A stretch of 22,296 bases of DNA from CAZGLR01 sp964526635 (GTDB lineage: Bacteria; Zixibacteria; MSB-5A5; GN15; JAAZOE01), in NCBI GenBank assembly GCA_964526635.1, contig CAZGLR010000052.1, forward strand, positions 1 to 22,296. The letters are read 5' to 3'. The notes under the pieces were generated by a model that searched no databases, had not been told where the DNA came from, and worked only from the letters and a program-made list of their open reading frames with translations. The translations under genes were made by a program, and so were the position numbers. Shown here piece by piece: positions 1-6,909 of this stretch; position 1 is the first letter of the stretch, and each line of letters starts with the position of its first letter.

Positions 1-300
1 CGCGATGTCGCCAATATCCGCGTGGGGGCCGAATATCAGATACCGTCGTGGGGGGCTTTCTTCCGCGCCGGCGTCTTCTCACATCCACTGCCATACAGCG
101 ATGATTTCATCGACGACGATCGCATGGGTTTCAGTCTCGGTGCCGGATTGTTAATCGATCGGGTTGTTATGGTTGATGTGGCGTATGTCCATGGTTCTTA
201 CCAGCGACGGTACACCGGTATCGGGCTGATTAACGATTTCCAGTCATTTGCCGAAGACAGCTTCGACCGCGTATTCGTTACGGCATCCTATCGCTACTAA
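1..300 (+). CDS. Outer-membrane beta-barrel protein, C-terminal end (5' truncated)
   Basis: The frame is open from base 1, so the gene starts outside the window and only about 99 C-terminal residues are present. They alternate short strands rich in aromatic and glycine residues (GFSLGAGLLID, VVMVDVAYVHGSY) with polar turns, and the chain ends in the strand VFVTASYRY with a terminal aromatic residue. That ending is the usual C-terminal signature of barrels inserted by the BAM machinery. The pattern is like the end of the OmpP1/FadL/TodX transport family or PorV-like barrels, but the piece is too short to choose a family. The stop codon overlaps by 2-3 bases with the stop of the convergent creatininase-like gene. 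Barrel nature is fairly safe; substrate is unknown. Confidence 0.7.
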   Translation, partial: RDVANIRVGAEYQIPSWGAFFRAGVFSHPLPYSDDFIDDDRMGFSLGAGLLIDRVVMVDVAYVHGSYQRRYTGIGLINDFQSFAEDSFDRVFVTASYRY

Positions 301-1028
301 TCAAGCTGCTTCCATTGCTCGATAACCTCGAGGATATAATCTCCGACCGCTTCACAGACTTTGGGCAAATACGTTTTTGCCTGCTGATAATCAAAATTCG
401 GCTCGCCCTCGCCCTCTTTGTACAAAAGCACCGATCCCGGTGAGGGATATACATCACTGCCGGGGCGCATCTGCCAGGCCATCTTGTCGTTGTATTCATC
501 CTTGTCGACCAGGGCCGGATCGATCGCCTGCACGCACGCGGTTTCATCGAGACCGGCATGACCGCCGGCCTGTCCGAAATGCTCGACGGTCAGGTCGCCG
601 ATCAGCATCCACCAGTGGATTACCGCGATATACGTACCGCGCCGGTAGTGAATATCATAGGCCGCCTGCTTGAGTGCGCTGTTGTTGCCGCCATGGCCGT
701 TGAGTACGATGATATACTTGAAACGGCAATCCACCAGCGAGTTAAGAATGTCGGTGACAAACGGCGCAAAATGCTGCGGCTGAATGGTCATCGAGCCCGG
801 ATACTGATAGAGTGATTTGGTGATGCCATAGTTGAGCACCGGGGCGATCAGGGCATTGAGCCGTTGGGCCTGAGACTCGGCGATCGCCTGCGGGATAAAA
901 TTATCAGTGCCCAGCGCCGCGGAGCCGTGGGCTTCCATCGTGCCGATCGGCAGCAGCACGGTCTTGATTGAATCGGGAACCAGATACTTCACTTTGGTCC
1001 AGGTCATCCGTTGTATTTGGCGTTCCAT
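297..1028 (-). CDS. Creatininase-family amidohydrolase
   Basis: A 243-residue protein of the creatininase / creatinine amidohydrolase family, metal-dependent cytoplasmic hydrolases that include creatininase, the mycofactocin peptidase MftE and FAPy deformylase. Family motifs are in order: GTMEAHG at residues 29-35, GTDNF at 40-44, NGHGGN at 110-115 and GHAGLDETA at 156-164. These supply the expected metal-binding Glu, His and Asp residues. The more usual last motif is GHAGExETS, so L159-D160 here is a mild variant. The start is set by an AGGA ribosome site a few bases before the ATG. It lies 51 bp downstream of the DUF2064-like gene and is probably co-transcribed with it. No neighbour points to a substrate, so creatinine should not be assumed. 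Confidence 0.85.
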   Translation of the reverse strand: MERQIQRMTWTKVKYLVPDSIKTVLLPIGTMEAHGSAALGTDNFIPQAIAESQAQRLNALIAPVLNYGITKSLYQYPGSMTIQPQHFAPFVTDILNSLVDCRFKYIIVLNGHGGNNSALKQAAYDIHYRRGTYIAVIHWWMLIGDLTVEHFGQAGGHAGLDETACVQAIDPALVDKDEYNDKMAWQMRPGSDVYPSPGSVLLYKEGEGEPNFDYQQAKTYLPKVCEAVGDYILEVIEQWKQLD

Positions 1029-1079
1029 ATCTTCCTCGCAAGATGAAATCAGGGTGAACTAAGGGTTGGGCGGTGAGAT

Positions 1080-1832
1080 TTAATTGAAACGGTTGAGCAG
1101 CCGCTCCAGGGCCACCTCGGTTTCGCGCGCAGTTTCCTCATCGCCGATCATACGGAAATGGTTGATATCGCGAGCAAGGTATTCGACATCCTCAGGATGC
1201 TCCACCGCATACCAGAGTTCGATTTCCTCCCACGACAATCCGAGATCATCTATCGACGATGAAACCTGCGAATATATATTCGGTTGCTTCCAGTCAAACT
1301 GTGCCAAGGGCACCCGATACCCGCCGGAGAATCCGATCAGGTAATATCGTCCTTCGACGGTGGGGCCGATCACGACATCCTTTTTGGCCAGGACCGTAGC
1401 CGCCCGGGCCAGCATGTCATGCGTCAGTGTCGGCGTCCGGCTGCCAATAAACAGCACCCGTTGATATCCGTTGTCGAAGCATCGCCGAAACGCCTCATCC
1501 ATCTTCAGTCCCCAGCGACCGGGGTTGAGTTGCGCCGCCTCGAATCGATCGCTGTCGAGCAGGGCGCGTTTGCGGCCCTTGAATTTCGTCTTCAAATAAC
1601 CGACAATTGTTTCAATCGACTGTTCTGTTTCCGGAATCGGCGAGAAATACAATTTGACATCGGTTCGCTGCAGCGACAAGGCATTCGATATGCTATCGGC
1701 GATAAACGCCTGATGCAGCTTATTGACATCACTGCCGGTAACCTGATTGCCCAGATCCATCGATGAGCCGTCTTCAGCAACTTCCTGTACGCAGATTATC
1801 AGTGCATTTTTGTTTTTAGGACGTGGTGACAT
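1080..1832 (-). CDS. Degenerate TIGR04282/DUF2064 glycosyltransferase-like protein
   Basis: A 250-residue cytoplasmic protein with the fold pattern of TIGR04282 (DUF2064), a GT-A family related to cobalamin-pathway nucleotidyltransferases and annotated in arsenosugar synthesis. The opening beta strand (NALIICV), the central RVLFIG strand and the YYLIGF strand are all present. The signature residues are not. The basic GxVKTRL loop expected after strand 1 is replaced by an acidic/polar stretch at about residues 17-35. GSDxP reads GSRTP (R132). The GPxxDGGYYLIG motif reads GPTVEGRYYLIG (V159, E160, R162). It is therefore probably a non-catalytic or re-purposed paralogue. A GAGGA ribosome site precedes the ATG and a consensus-like promoter lies about 35 bp further upstream. 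Confidence 0.72.
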   Translation of the reverse strand: MSPRPKNKNALIICVQEVAEDGSSMDLGNQVTGSDVNKLHQAFIADSISNALSLQRTDVKLYFSPIPETEQSIETIVGYLKTKFKGRKRALLDSDRFEAAQLNPGRWGLKMDEAFRRCFDNGYQRVLFIGSRTPTLTHDMLARAATVLAKKDVVIGPTVEGRYYLIGFSGGYRVPLAQFDWKQPNIYSQVSSSIDDLGLSWEEIELWYAVEHPEDVEYLARDINHFRMIGDEETARETEVALERLLNRFN

Positions 1833-1866
1833 GATTCCTCATAGCTTCGTGTCATACGGTGCCGTC

Positions 1867-1896
1867 AATATACGCACGTCTTCTGTCGGCTGTCAA
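1867..1896 (-). promoter_or_regulatory. Sigma-70-type promoter of the DUF2064-like gene
   Basis: On the minus strand there is a perfect TTGACA (-35, 1891-1896), an 18-base spacer, and TATATT (-10, 1867-1872) preceded by GCG. Transcription would start near 1860, giving a leader of roughly 28 bases with the GAGGA ribosome site near its end. The same GCGTATATT block occurs at the promoter of the giant secreted protein gene. Confidence 0.7.
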
Positions 1897-1932
1897 GGCC
1901 GCCCGGAAAATGCTCGGGAATTATTAACACGA

Positions 1933-3855
1933 CTACAATTGCGCCGAGCCCATCTGGGCAAGCAACTCTTCCGATTTAAACACACCCTGGAATATCCGGT
2001 GAACATCACCGGAGGTATCAAGCACGATTACCGTCGGCAACGAATAATGCCGCAGATTAAAATGCGACATGAACTGTTGGGTGGCCGGCGAGTCGGCTGT
2101 CTCGAGTTGTAGTTTGATCGGCACGAACTGTTTCATCGCCGCCGCTACCGTGGGATCGCTGAAGACTGTCTTGTCGAGCTTTTTGCAATTAACGCACCAG
2201 GTCGCCCAGGTATCGATCACCACCGGTTTGCCTTCGGCGGCCGCCCGTTCCAGTCCGGTAGTCAGATCGGTCTCCCAGTCGATCAGTTTGTGCTCCGATG
2301 CCGAGGCAGTCATACCTCCCCCGGCCGGCAGCCAACCCATTGCGGGGGGCAGTAGCAATCCCTGCAGCACAATCGATCCGATGATCAAATATGCTCCGAT
2401 GATAAACGCCAGAATCCCCAGCAGCTTTTTCAGCCGTGGGAAAAAGCCGGATTCAGGAGACAAGCGGTCAAACCCGCCGCCAAAGACCGCGAACGCCATC
2501 AGCAACAGCCCGGTCAGTATCGCATTGACTTCAATCGGGATAATCGTTCGCAGGAAATACAGCGCCATCAGAAGCAGCACAAAGCCGAAGAAACGCTTGA
2601 CCTGGTCCATCCAGTCGCCGGAATTCGGCAGCGCATGAATCGCATTGGAGAAGGTCCCGATGATAATATACAATGTGCCCAGCCCGATGGCGAAGGTAAA
2701 CAGAATGAGAAACCCGACCAGAGGCGAACCATAGGTGGCCACGTACAAGAGAATGCCGGCCACAAACGGTCCCACGCATGGTGACACGACCAGTGCTGCG
2801 ATCACGCCCAAAACAATCGCGCCAAAGATACCACCGCCCGATTTGGCCCCGCCCAGTTTCTGCCGCAATGACAGCGGGACATTGAGTTCAAACAATCCGA
2901 ACATCGACAGCGCAAAGATTACAAACACGATTGAGATTGCGATAACGACAGCCGGTGAGGCCAGCCAGGCGCCGAACACCCCTCCCACCAGCGATACAAT
3001 CAGCCCCATGATGCCATAAACTACCGCCATTGAGCTGACATAAAACAACGACAGTACAAAGCCGCGGCCGAGTGATCGCTGTTGCCCGGCGAAGACACTC
3101 ACAGTGATGGGAATCATCGGGTAGGTACAGGGCGAAAACGACAACAGTAACCCGGTCACAAAGGCCAGTCCGAGGGCCAGGAGATATCCCCAGAAACCGT
3201 ACTTATCAATCAGTTTTTCAATATCTGAAGCCGGGGCCGTATGTTGGTCGGAAATGGCATCACTGCCGGCCTCAGCCAGGGTCGGTGCGGCATCGAAAAT
3301 ATCGGTATGCATCGCCAGGCCACCCTCGCCGACTATCACCGGCATAATAATTTCCGGCGTCTGCGGCCCGCGGCATTCCATATTGTTGCATGGTTGATAC
3401 GTAAATCGCAGCGGGAGTTCATACGTCCCGGGCGCAACCGATTTATCGACGGTCAGTTGAAAATAGACATAGGTAGTGGCATCATATACCGACATTTCCA
3501 TGCCGGCCAGTGTCATAATATGCCCCGCCGGATAAACGATGTGATGAGGTGTAATCCCCGGCAGGGTATCGAAAGTCAGTTCGGCCCCGATCAGCCAGGC
3601 TTCAGTCGGAGTCGACGAATTGATATGCCAGTCTGGCTGGATTCTAACGGCCAGCGCGGCATGTGCAGAACTTCCCGGCGCGACTTCACTAATTGCCAAC
3701 AGCGGCTTCAGGGTGATCAGATCGGTATCGTCGATAGCGCCATCGTCGTCTCCCAGCGCGACCATCCCCTGCCCCGCAAGCGGTGACAGGAGAAACAGCA
3801 TGATCATGGCAGAGACACAAATTCCGAGAAAGACATTCGGCCTGGTATTTTTCAT
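1933..3855 (-). CDS. dsbD: Thiol:disulfide interchange protein DsbD
   Basis: A 640-residue inner-membrane protein that would pass electrons from cytoplasmic thioredoxin to periplasmic thiol proteins. All three DsbD modules are present. The N-terminal periplasmic domain, after a signal sequence at residues 8-30, holds the pair C156/C161 in YQPCNNMEC. The multi-span core (about 218-500) holds FSPCTYP (C243) and VSPCVGP (C360), the membrane-embedded redox pair. The C-terminal thioredoxin-like domain holds WCVNCK (C554, C557). A longer open frame runs up to 3999, but the start at 3855 has an AGGAG ribosome site and begins directly with the signal sequence, so I chose it. A thioredoxin gene, the expected electron donor, lies about 3 kb away on the same strand. 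Identification is firm. Confidence 0.95.
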   Translation of the reverse strand: MKNTRPNVFLGICVSAMIMLFLLSPLAGQGMVALGDDDGAIDDTDLITLKPLLAISEVAPGSSAHAALAVRIQPDWHINSSTPTEAWLIGAELTFDTLPGITPHHIVYPAGHIMTLAGMEMSVYDATTYVYFQLTVDKSVAPGTYELPLRFTYQPCNNMECRGPQTPEIIMPVIVGEGGLAMHTDIFDAAPTLAEAGSDAISDQHTAPASDIEKLIDKYGFWGYLLALGLAFVTGLLLSFSPCTYPMIPITVSVFAGQQRSLGRGFVLSLFYVSSMAVVYGIMGLIVSLVGGVFGAWLASPAVVIAISIVFVIFALSMFGLFELNVPLSLRQKLGGAKSGGGIFGAIVLGVIAALVVSPCVGPFVAGILLYVATYGSPLVGFLILFTFAIGLGTLYIIIGTFSNAIHALPNSGDWMDQVKRFFGFVLLLMALYFLRTIIPIEVNAILTGLLLMAFAVFGGGFDRLSPESGFFPRLKKLLGILAFIIGAYLIIGSIVLQGLLLPPAMGWLPAGGGMTASASEHKLIDWETDLTTGLERAAAEGKPVVIDTWATWCVNCKKLDKTVFSDPTVAAAMKQFVPIKLQLETADSPATQQFMSHFNLRHYSLPTVIVLDTSGDVHRIFQGVFKSEELLAQMGSAQL

Positions 3856-4014
3856 TTCTTGCTCCTGCTGGATGACATCACTCTGTCTACGGCTAACAAC
3901 ACCGGATCGCCGACACCGGTTCCAATGGTCCGGTGCTGCAGATACAGTTTCACAATGATAACAGGATGAAAGTATAAGCACAATAGCATGGTGAAGCAAG
4001 GGTCCGGGGTGAGG
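3856..4014 (-). promoter_or_regulatory. Intergenic leader and promoter of dsbD
   Basis: This 159-bp gap holds a promoter-like pair on the minus strand: TTGCTT (3994-3999), a 17-base spacer, and TATACT (3971-3976). Further down the predicted leader lies an inverted repeat with arms CACCGG and CCGGTG (3914-3935, ten-base loop). An AGGAG ribosome site is about six bases before the dsbD ATG. The promoter suggests dsbD is transcribed separately from the upstream rhomboid/pseudo-receiver genes. The role of the hairpin is unknown. Confidence 0.5.
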
Positions 4015-5346
4015 CTATCGCGTCGAACGTTCTTTGAGAATATTATTGAGCGCTTCTGATATTCCGGCTTTAAGGATCTCGAAAATTTGCCGCTGATCGA
4101 GATTAGCCACGATTTTATCGGCAACGCGGCGCCCAATAGCGTCCATCAAATCCCGGGACATGATCTGAATATCGGCCGAAGTGATCTTCTCCAACGCCTC
4201 TTCCCAATAGAGACTGCCCGAAGCCGAATGCGCAGCCGGTTCTGCCGGCACTCTCGCTTCCGGGACATCCGGGGGAAGCTCGGCATCTGACAATTTCTCC
4301 ATTTCCTTCTTGAACTCGGAGATAAACTGATCGACGGACTCATTGTGGGCGTGCGCATTGGTGTTGCTTGAGGCCGGCGGCGGGACTTCCGATTTCGGAG
4401 GCGGAGCCGATGGGGCCAGATTATGATCCACCGGTTCGATCTTCAGTGATCCGCTTGCGTTGGCCTGTGGCGGCGGACCCTGAACTTCTTTCTGCATTTC
4501 GTTGATAAACCAGTTGTAATCGTGTGTCTCGTCTTCCTTGTGCTGAGCCTCGTCAATCTGCTTATTAACGCTATCCGGTGAAATTATTCCATATTGATCA
4601 GGAACGATTTCGATTTTACTGGATTCGGACATTTGATCGGCGGGACGGGCGGTTTCTCTGTCTTCACGAACGCCGAGAAAGCTGTCTTCCGATGGCGGTT
4701 TTTGTGACTCCTGTGATGGCGGCGCCGTCTGCTGGGGCTGATCCGGAGGAATATTTATTTCATCGGGCTTCTTGCGCGTGACTGCGGAATCCTCTTTGGC
4801 GCCCTCGTAATCATAACCGATCATCGATTCCTTATCCGGCTTCTGATTCAGTGTCCGAAATACGCCGGTATCGTTGCCGATAACCTCGGTGTCTTCGACA
4901 TCCAGCTTATCGAGTCCCAGAGCGGCATCGATTAAGTCTTCTTCGACATCCAGCTCTGATAAACCGCCATCATGAGGCATCTGAGGCTGTACCGGTATTC
5001 CCGTGAAGGCGGTCACGGCCTCGACAAATTCTCTGGGCGTAAACGGTTTATTGATAATCGCTTCAGGTGGATAGGGTAATTCTCCGGCCGCGGCATCATG
5101 CAGAAGCAACAACGGTATCCCGGAGATCAGATCATTATCCGAGACGGCATCGTACATTGTTTTGCCCTGACTGTCGGTGATATCCGAGGCGACAATCAGC
5201 AGATCGATTTTGCTGCTTTTAAGAATTTCCAGCGCCGCCGGAACCGTATCGGCGGCAAGCACATCAAAGCCGCTCTGGCGCAACAGTGATTCAGCAATAC
5301 CCCTGACAGCTAATGATGTTTCGACAATGAGAACGGATTTTGCCAT
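4015..5346 (-). CDS. Pseudo-receiver domain protein with long acidic/proline-rich linker
   Basis: A 443-residue protein. Residues 1-118 follow the CheY-like receiver fold, but the phosphorylation residues are altered. The N-terminal acidic pair is E9-T10, the acceptor position in the DLLIVASDI strand aligns with A53 (D55 lies two residues on), and the switch Thr/Ser aligns with H83. The Lys of the NKPF motif (K100) is kept. About residues 120-380 form a low-complexity acidic, Pro/Gln/Ser-rich linker. Residues 380-443 are a predicted helical domain (ITSADIQIMSRDLMDAIGRR onward) resembling the C-terminal helices of some delta-proteobacterial receiver proteins. It is probably a phosphorylation-independent scaffold or regulator. 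It lies 6 bp after the rhomboid gene, so the two are almost certainly co-transcribed. No DNA-binding domain is seen. Confidence 0.75.
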   Translation of the reverse strand: MAKSVLIVETSLAVRGIAESLLRQSGFDVLAADTVPAALEILKSSKIDLLIVASDITDSQGKTMYDAVSDNDLISGIPLLLLHDAAAGELPYPPEAIINKPFTPREFVEAVTAFTGIPVQPQMPHDGGLSELDVEEDLIDAALGLDKLDVEDTEVIGNDTGVFRTLNQKPDKESMIGYDYEGAKEDSAVTRKKPDEINIPPDQPQQTAPPSQESQKPPSEDSFLGVREDRETARPADQMSESSKIEIVPDQYGIISPDSVNKQIDEAQHKEDETHDYNWFINEMQKEVQGPPPQANASGSLKIEPVDHNLAPSAPPPKSEVPPPASSNTNAHAHNESVDQFISEFKKEMEKLSDAELPPDVPEARVPAEPAAHSASGSLYWEEALEKITSADIQIMSRDLMDAIGRRVADKIVANLDQRQIFEILKAGISEALNNILKERSTR

Positions 5347-5352
5347 GGATGC

Positions 5353-6195
5353 CTATTTTTCCTTTTTCGACAGCATTTCACTGGCATTTCCCAGAAAATC
5401 ACGTTCTTCCTGGGTTATATTTTCATAGCCGACCGCATTGATCTTATCCAGTATCTGATCGACCCTCTGCATTATTTCTTCGGTACGTTGGCGGTTTTTC
5501 TCCAGTTTACGCGATTTCTTCCGATACCGCAAGCGCTTAAACCAGCGCATCGGGGACAGCCAGCCGAAAATATTCTTCAGCCGCCAGTCCAGTTTGAGAT
5601 AGAGAAAACCGACCACCGCACCGCCCAAATGGGCCAGGTGACCGACACTGCTGTTGACGGCATTAAACGACGCCAGAAATTCAAATGCAACGAAAAAGAT
5701 GACCGCGTACTTGACCTTAATCGGAAACAGGAAAAACAGGTAAATATACCTGTTAGGGAACATCAAGGCATACGCCGCCAGAAGTCCGTAAATCGCCCCC
5801 GAAGCTCCGATGGTAGGAATTGTCGACGAAGGCATAAACGCTACCGTAAAGACCCCCCCGGCAATCCCGGTCAGAAAATAATACTTGAGAAACGGTTTCG
5901 GACCCCACGCATATTCGAGTTCCGTACCGAACATCCAGAGGATGAACATGTTCATGAAAATATGAAACAGCCCGCCATGCAAAAACATGTACGTAAAAAG
6001 CTGATACACCAGCGGACCGGTCAGAACATCATTAGGCGTCAGGCCGAGGGTTTTGACCATCGCGGCGCCGAATATAAACTGCAGCACGTACATCACCCCG
6101 TTGGCAATCAACAGGGCCCGTACCGCGGGCGGAATATTCGACATAATGCTGCCGCCGCCGGGACGGAATTGCGAAGTGTGGTAGGAACCTCTCAT
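5353..6195 (-). CDS. Rhomboid-family intramembrane serine protease with C-terminal DUF6576-like tail
   Basis: A 280-residue polytopic membrane protein. Rhomboid motifs are intact: HGGLFHIFMNM with H78 and N82 (oxyanion side), GASGAIYG with the nucleophile S132, and GHLAHLGG with the catalytic His at H189. It should therefore be an active intramembrane protease. After the last membrane segment come a strongly basic stretch (about 210-235) and a charged helical tail (about 240-275, DQILDKINAVG ... QEERDFL) that resembles the small DUF6576 domain found at the end of many bacterial rhomboids. The ATG at 6195 gives the common N-terminal pattern ending in FRPGGGS. No good ribosome site is visible for it, nor for the alternative ATG at 6144. 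The substrate is unknown. The next gene, 6 bp downstream, is the pseudo-receiver protein. Confidence 0.9.
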   Translation of the reverse strand: MRGSYHTSQFRPGGGSIMSNIPPAVRALLIANGVMYVLQFIFGAAMVKTLGLTPNDVLTGPLVYQLFTYMFLHGGLFHIFMNMFILWMFGTELEYAWGPKPFLKYYFLTGIAGGVFTVAFMPSSTIPTIGASGAIYGLLAAYALMFPNRYIYLFFLFPIKVKYAVIFFVAFEFLASFNAVNSSVGHLAHLGGAVVGFLYLKLDWRLKNIFGWLSPMRWFKRLRYRKKSRKLEKNRQRTEEIMQRVDQILDKINAVGYENITQEERDFLGNASEMLSKKEK

Positions 6196-6254
6196 CAATG
6201 TCTACAGTATCGGCATACTCTCAGGGGTTATTTACATAGTGACTATTACTTATA

Positions 6255-6289
6255 CGGCCGGCTAATCAGGCGGTTTCGCCTCCCGGCCG
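6255..6289 (-). repeat. Two-tier GC-rich hairpin after the small membrane gene
   Basis: Outer arms CGGCCGG / CCGGCCG (7 bp) enclose a second stem AGGCG / CGCCT (5 bp, four-base loop). It begins six bases past the stop of the extended small gene, in the gap of about 100 bp before the rhomboid start. No U-run follows, so it is not a classic intrinsic terminator. It could protect the 3' end of a processed mRNA or attenuate read-through into the rhomboid gene. Confidence 0.5.
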
Positions 6290-6294
6290 CCATA

Positions 6295-6456
6295 TCAGTG
6301 CTTTTCTGACTTATCCGAGGACTCCTCCGGAGTCTTTTGCGGCTGAACGTCGCAACCCCGGGTGCTTCAGGTGGGAACGCCCAGGCGCGGCAGAACAAAT
6401 TGGGTCAGGATAATCCATACCGCGGCAAAGAGTATCAGCCATAAAATATCACTCAT
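6295..6456 (-). CDS. Small single-pass membrane protein, candidate selenoprotein (in-frame TGA at codon 30)
   Basis: An ATG at 6456, 12 bases after the stop of the CoA-binding gene, opens a frame reading MSDILWLILFAAVWIILTQF then VLPRLGVPT: one transmembrane helix and a short basic/Pro segment. Codon 30 is TGA (6367-6369). The same frame then continues for 23 codons, starting STRGC (Cys five residues after the TGA) and running through a polar tail of Lys, Glu and Ser to a second TGA at 6295-6297. If the TGA is read as selenocysteine, the product has 53 residues and a U-x4-C redox pair next to the membrane. Two hairpins follow the TGA at SECIS-like distance. The gene sits in a thioredoxin operon. 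The alternative is a plain 29-residue peptide ending at the first TGA (6367-6456). The membrane peptide is well supported; Sec decoding is inference. Confidence 0.6.
6320..6355 (-). promoter_or_regulatory. Possible bacterial SECIS element (two stem-loops)
   Basis: The first stem-loop spans 6337-6355: TTGCG pairs with CGCAA, then an A/C mismatch, one C-G pair, and a loop GTTCA that begins with G. The loop begins 18 nt after the TGA, inside the distance I recall for bacterial SECIS elements (roughly 16-37 nt, with a G at the start of the loop). The second spans 6320-6334: a perfect six-pair stem GACTCC / GGAGTC with loop GGA, beginning 38 nt after the TGA. Both lie inside the extended reading frame, as bacterial SECIS elements do. 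Confidence 0.4.
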
Positions 6457-6468
6457 TCTGATGCCCGC

Positions 6469-6903
6469 CTATGATGTCATGCGTAAGTGTTCTTTTTTCA
6501 TACAGCGATCCATAATGATCGGCACTTCGGCCTCGGTCGCCAATTTATAGGACTCTTCGGAAACAATGCCCTCCTGCAGCCAGACTGCTCCTGCCCCGAT
6601 CGCGATTGCCTCTTCAATAATCGGCGGGGTTGCCTCGGCTTTGCGAAAGATATCGACGACATCAATCGGCCGCGCCACCGATTTTAAATCTGGAAACGCC
6701 TTCAGTCCCAGAATTTCCGACTCGCCCGGGTTGATCGGAATAATCTCATAGCCGTTTTCCTTGAGATATTTCCCGACTTGATGGGACGCCCGTTCAGCAT
6801 TACCGGACATCCCCACCACCGCGACGGTTTTCGCCTGCTTCAAGAGATCCTGGATGTCATCCGTCTTCGGGTTGGTCCAGTTTTGATCCTGTTGGGAAGC
6901 CAT
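6469..6903 (-). CDS. CoA-binding protein, YccU type
   Basis: A 144-residue cytoplasmic protein of the small CoA_binding_2 family. The Rossmann-type nucleotide-binding start KTVAVVGMSGNAERASHQVG (about 25-44) is followed by YEIIPINPG (52-60). The family tail motif VWLQEGIVSEES and the MDRCMKKEH end with its conserved Cys are present. Members bind CoA or related dinucleotides, but a physiological reaction is not established. The ATG lies about six bases after the thioredoxin stop with no clear ribosome site, so translation is probably coupled to thioredoxin. The small membrane gene follows 12 bp on. Its place between thioredoxin and a putative redox peptide hints at a thiol or CoA-redox role, which is inference only. 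Confidence 0.88.
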   Translation of the reverse strand: MASQQDQNWTNPKTDDIQDLLKQAKTVAVVGMSGNAERASHQVGKYLKENGYEIIPINPGESEILGLKAFPDLKSVARPIDVVDIFRKAEATPPIIEEAIAIGAGAVWLQEGIVSEESYKLATEAEVPIIMDRCMKKEHLRMTS

Positions 6904-6909
6904 ATTGCT

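Noticed and set aside
1897..1932. Terminator after dsbD
   Set aside because: A CCCG/CGGG pairing exists, but the stem is short, the loop is long and no T-run follows on the dsbD strand.
3856..3999. Longer dsbD start adding 48 residues
   Set aside because: The extension is Cys/Arg-rich without a signal sequence, crosses the predicted promoter and leader, and the ATG at 3855 has a proper ribosome site and signal peptide.
5488..6309. 273-codon plus-strand frame over the rhomboid gene
   Set aside because: The product is a basic, Arg/Gln/His-rich composition typical of an antisense reading, and the rhomboid motifs on the other strand are unmistakable.
6367..6456. Global reassignment of TGA as a sense codon
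   Set aside because: dtd, maf and yjbQ end naturally at TGA with the next gene starting at or near it, so any read-through at the small gene would be site-specific.
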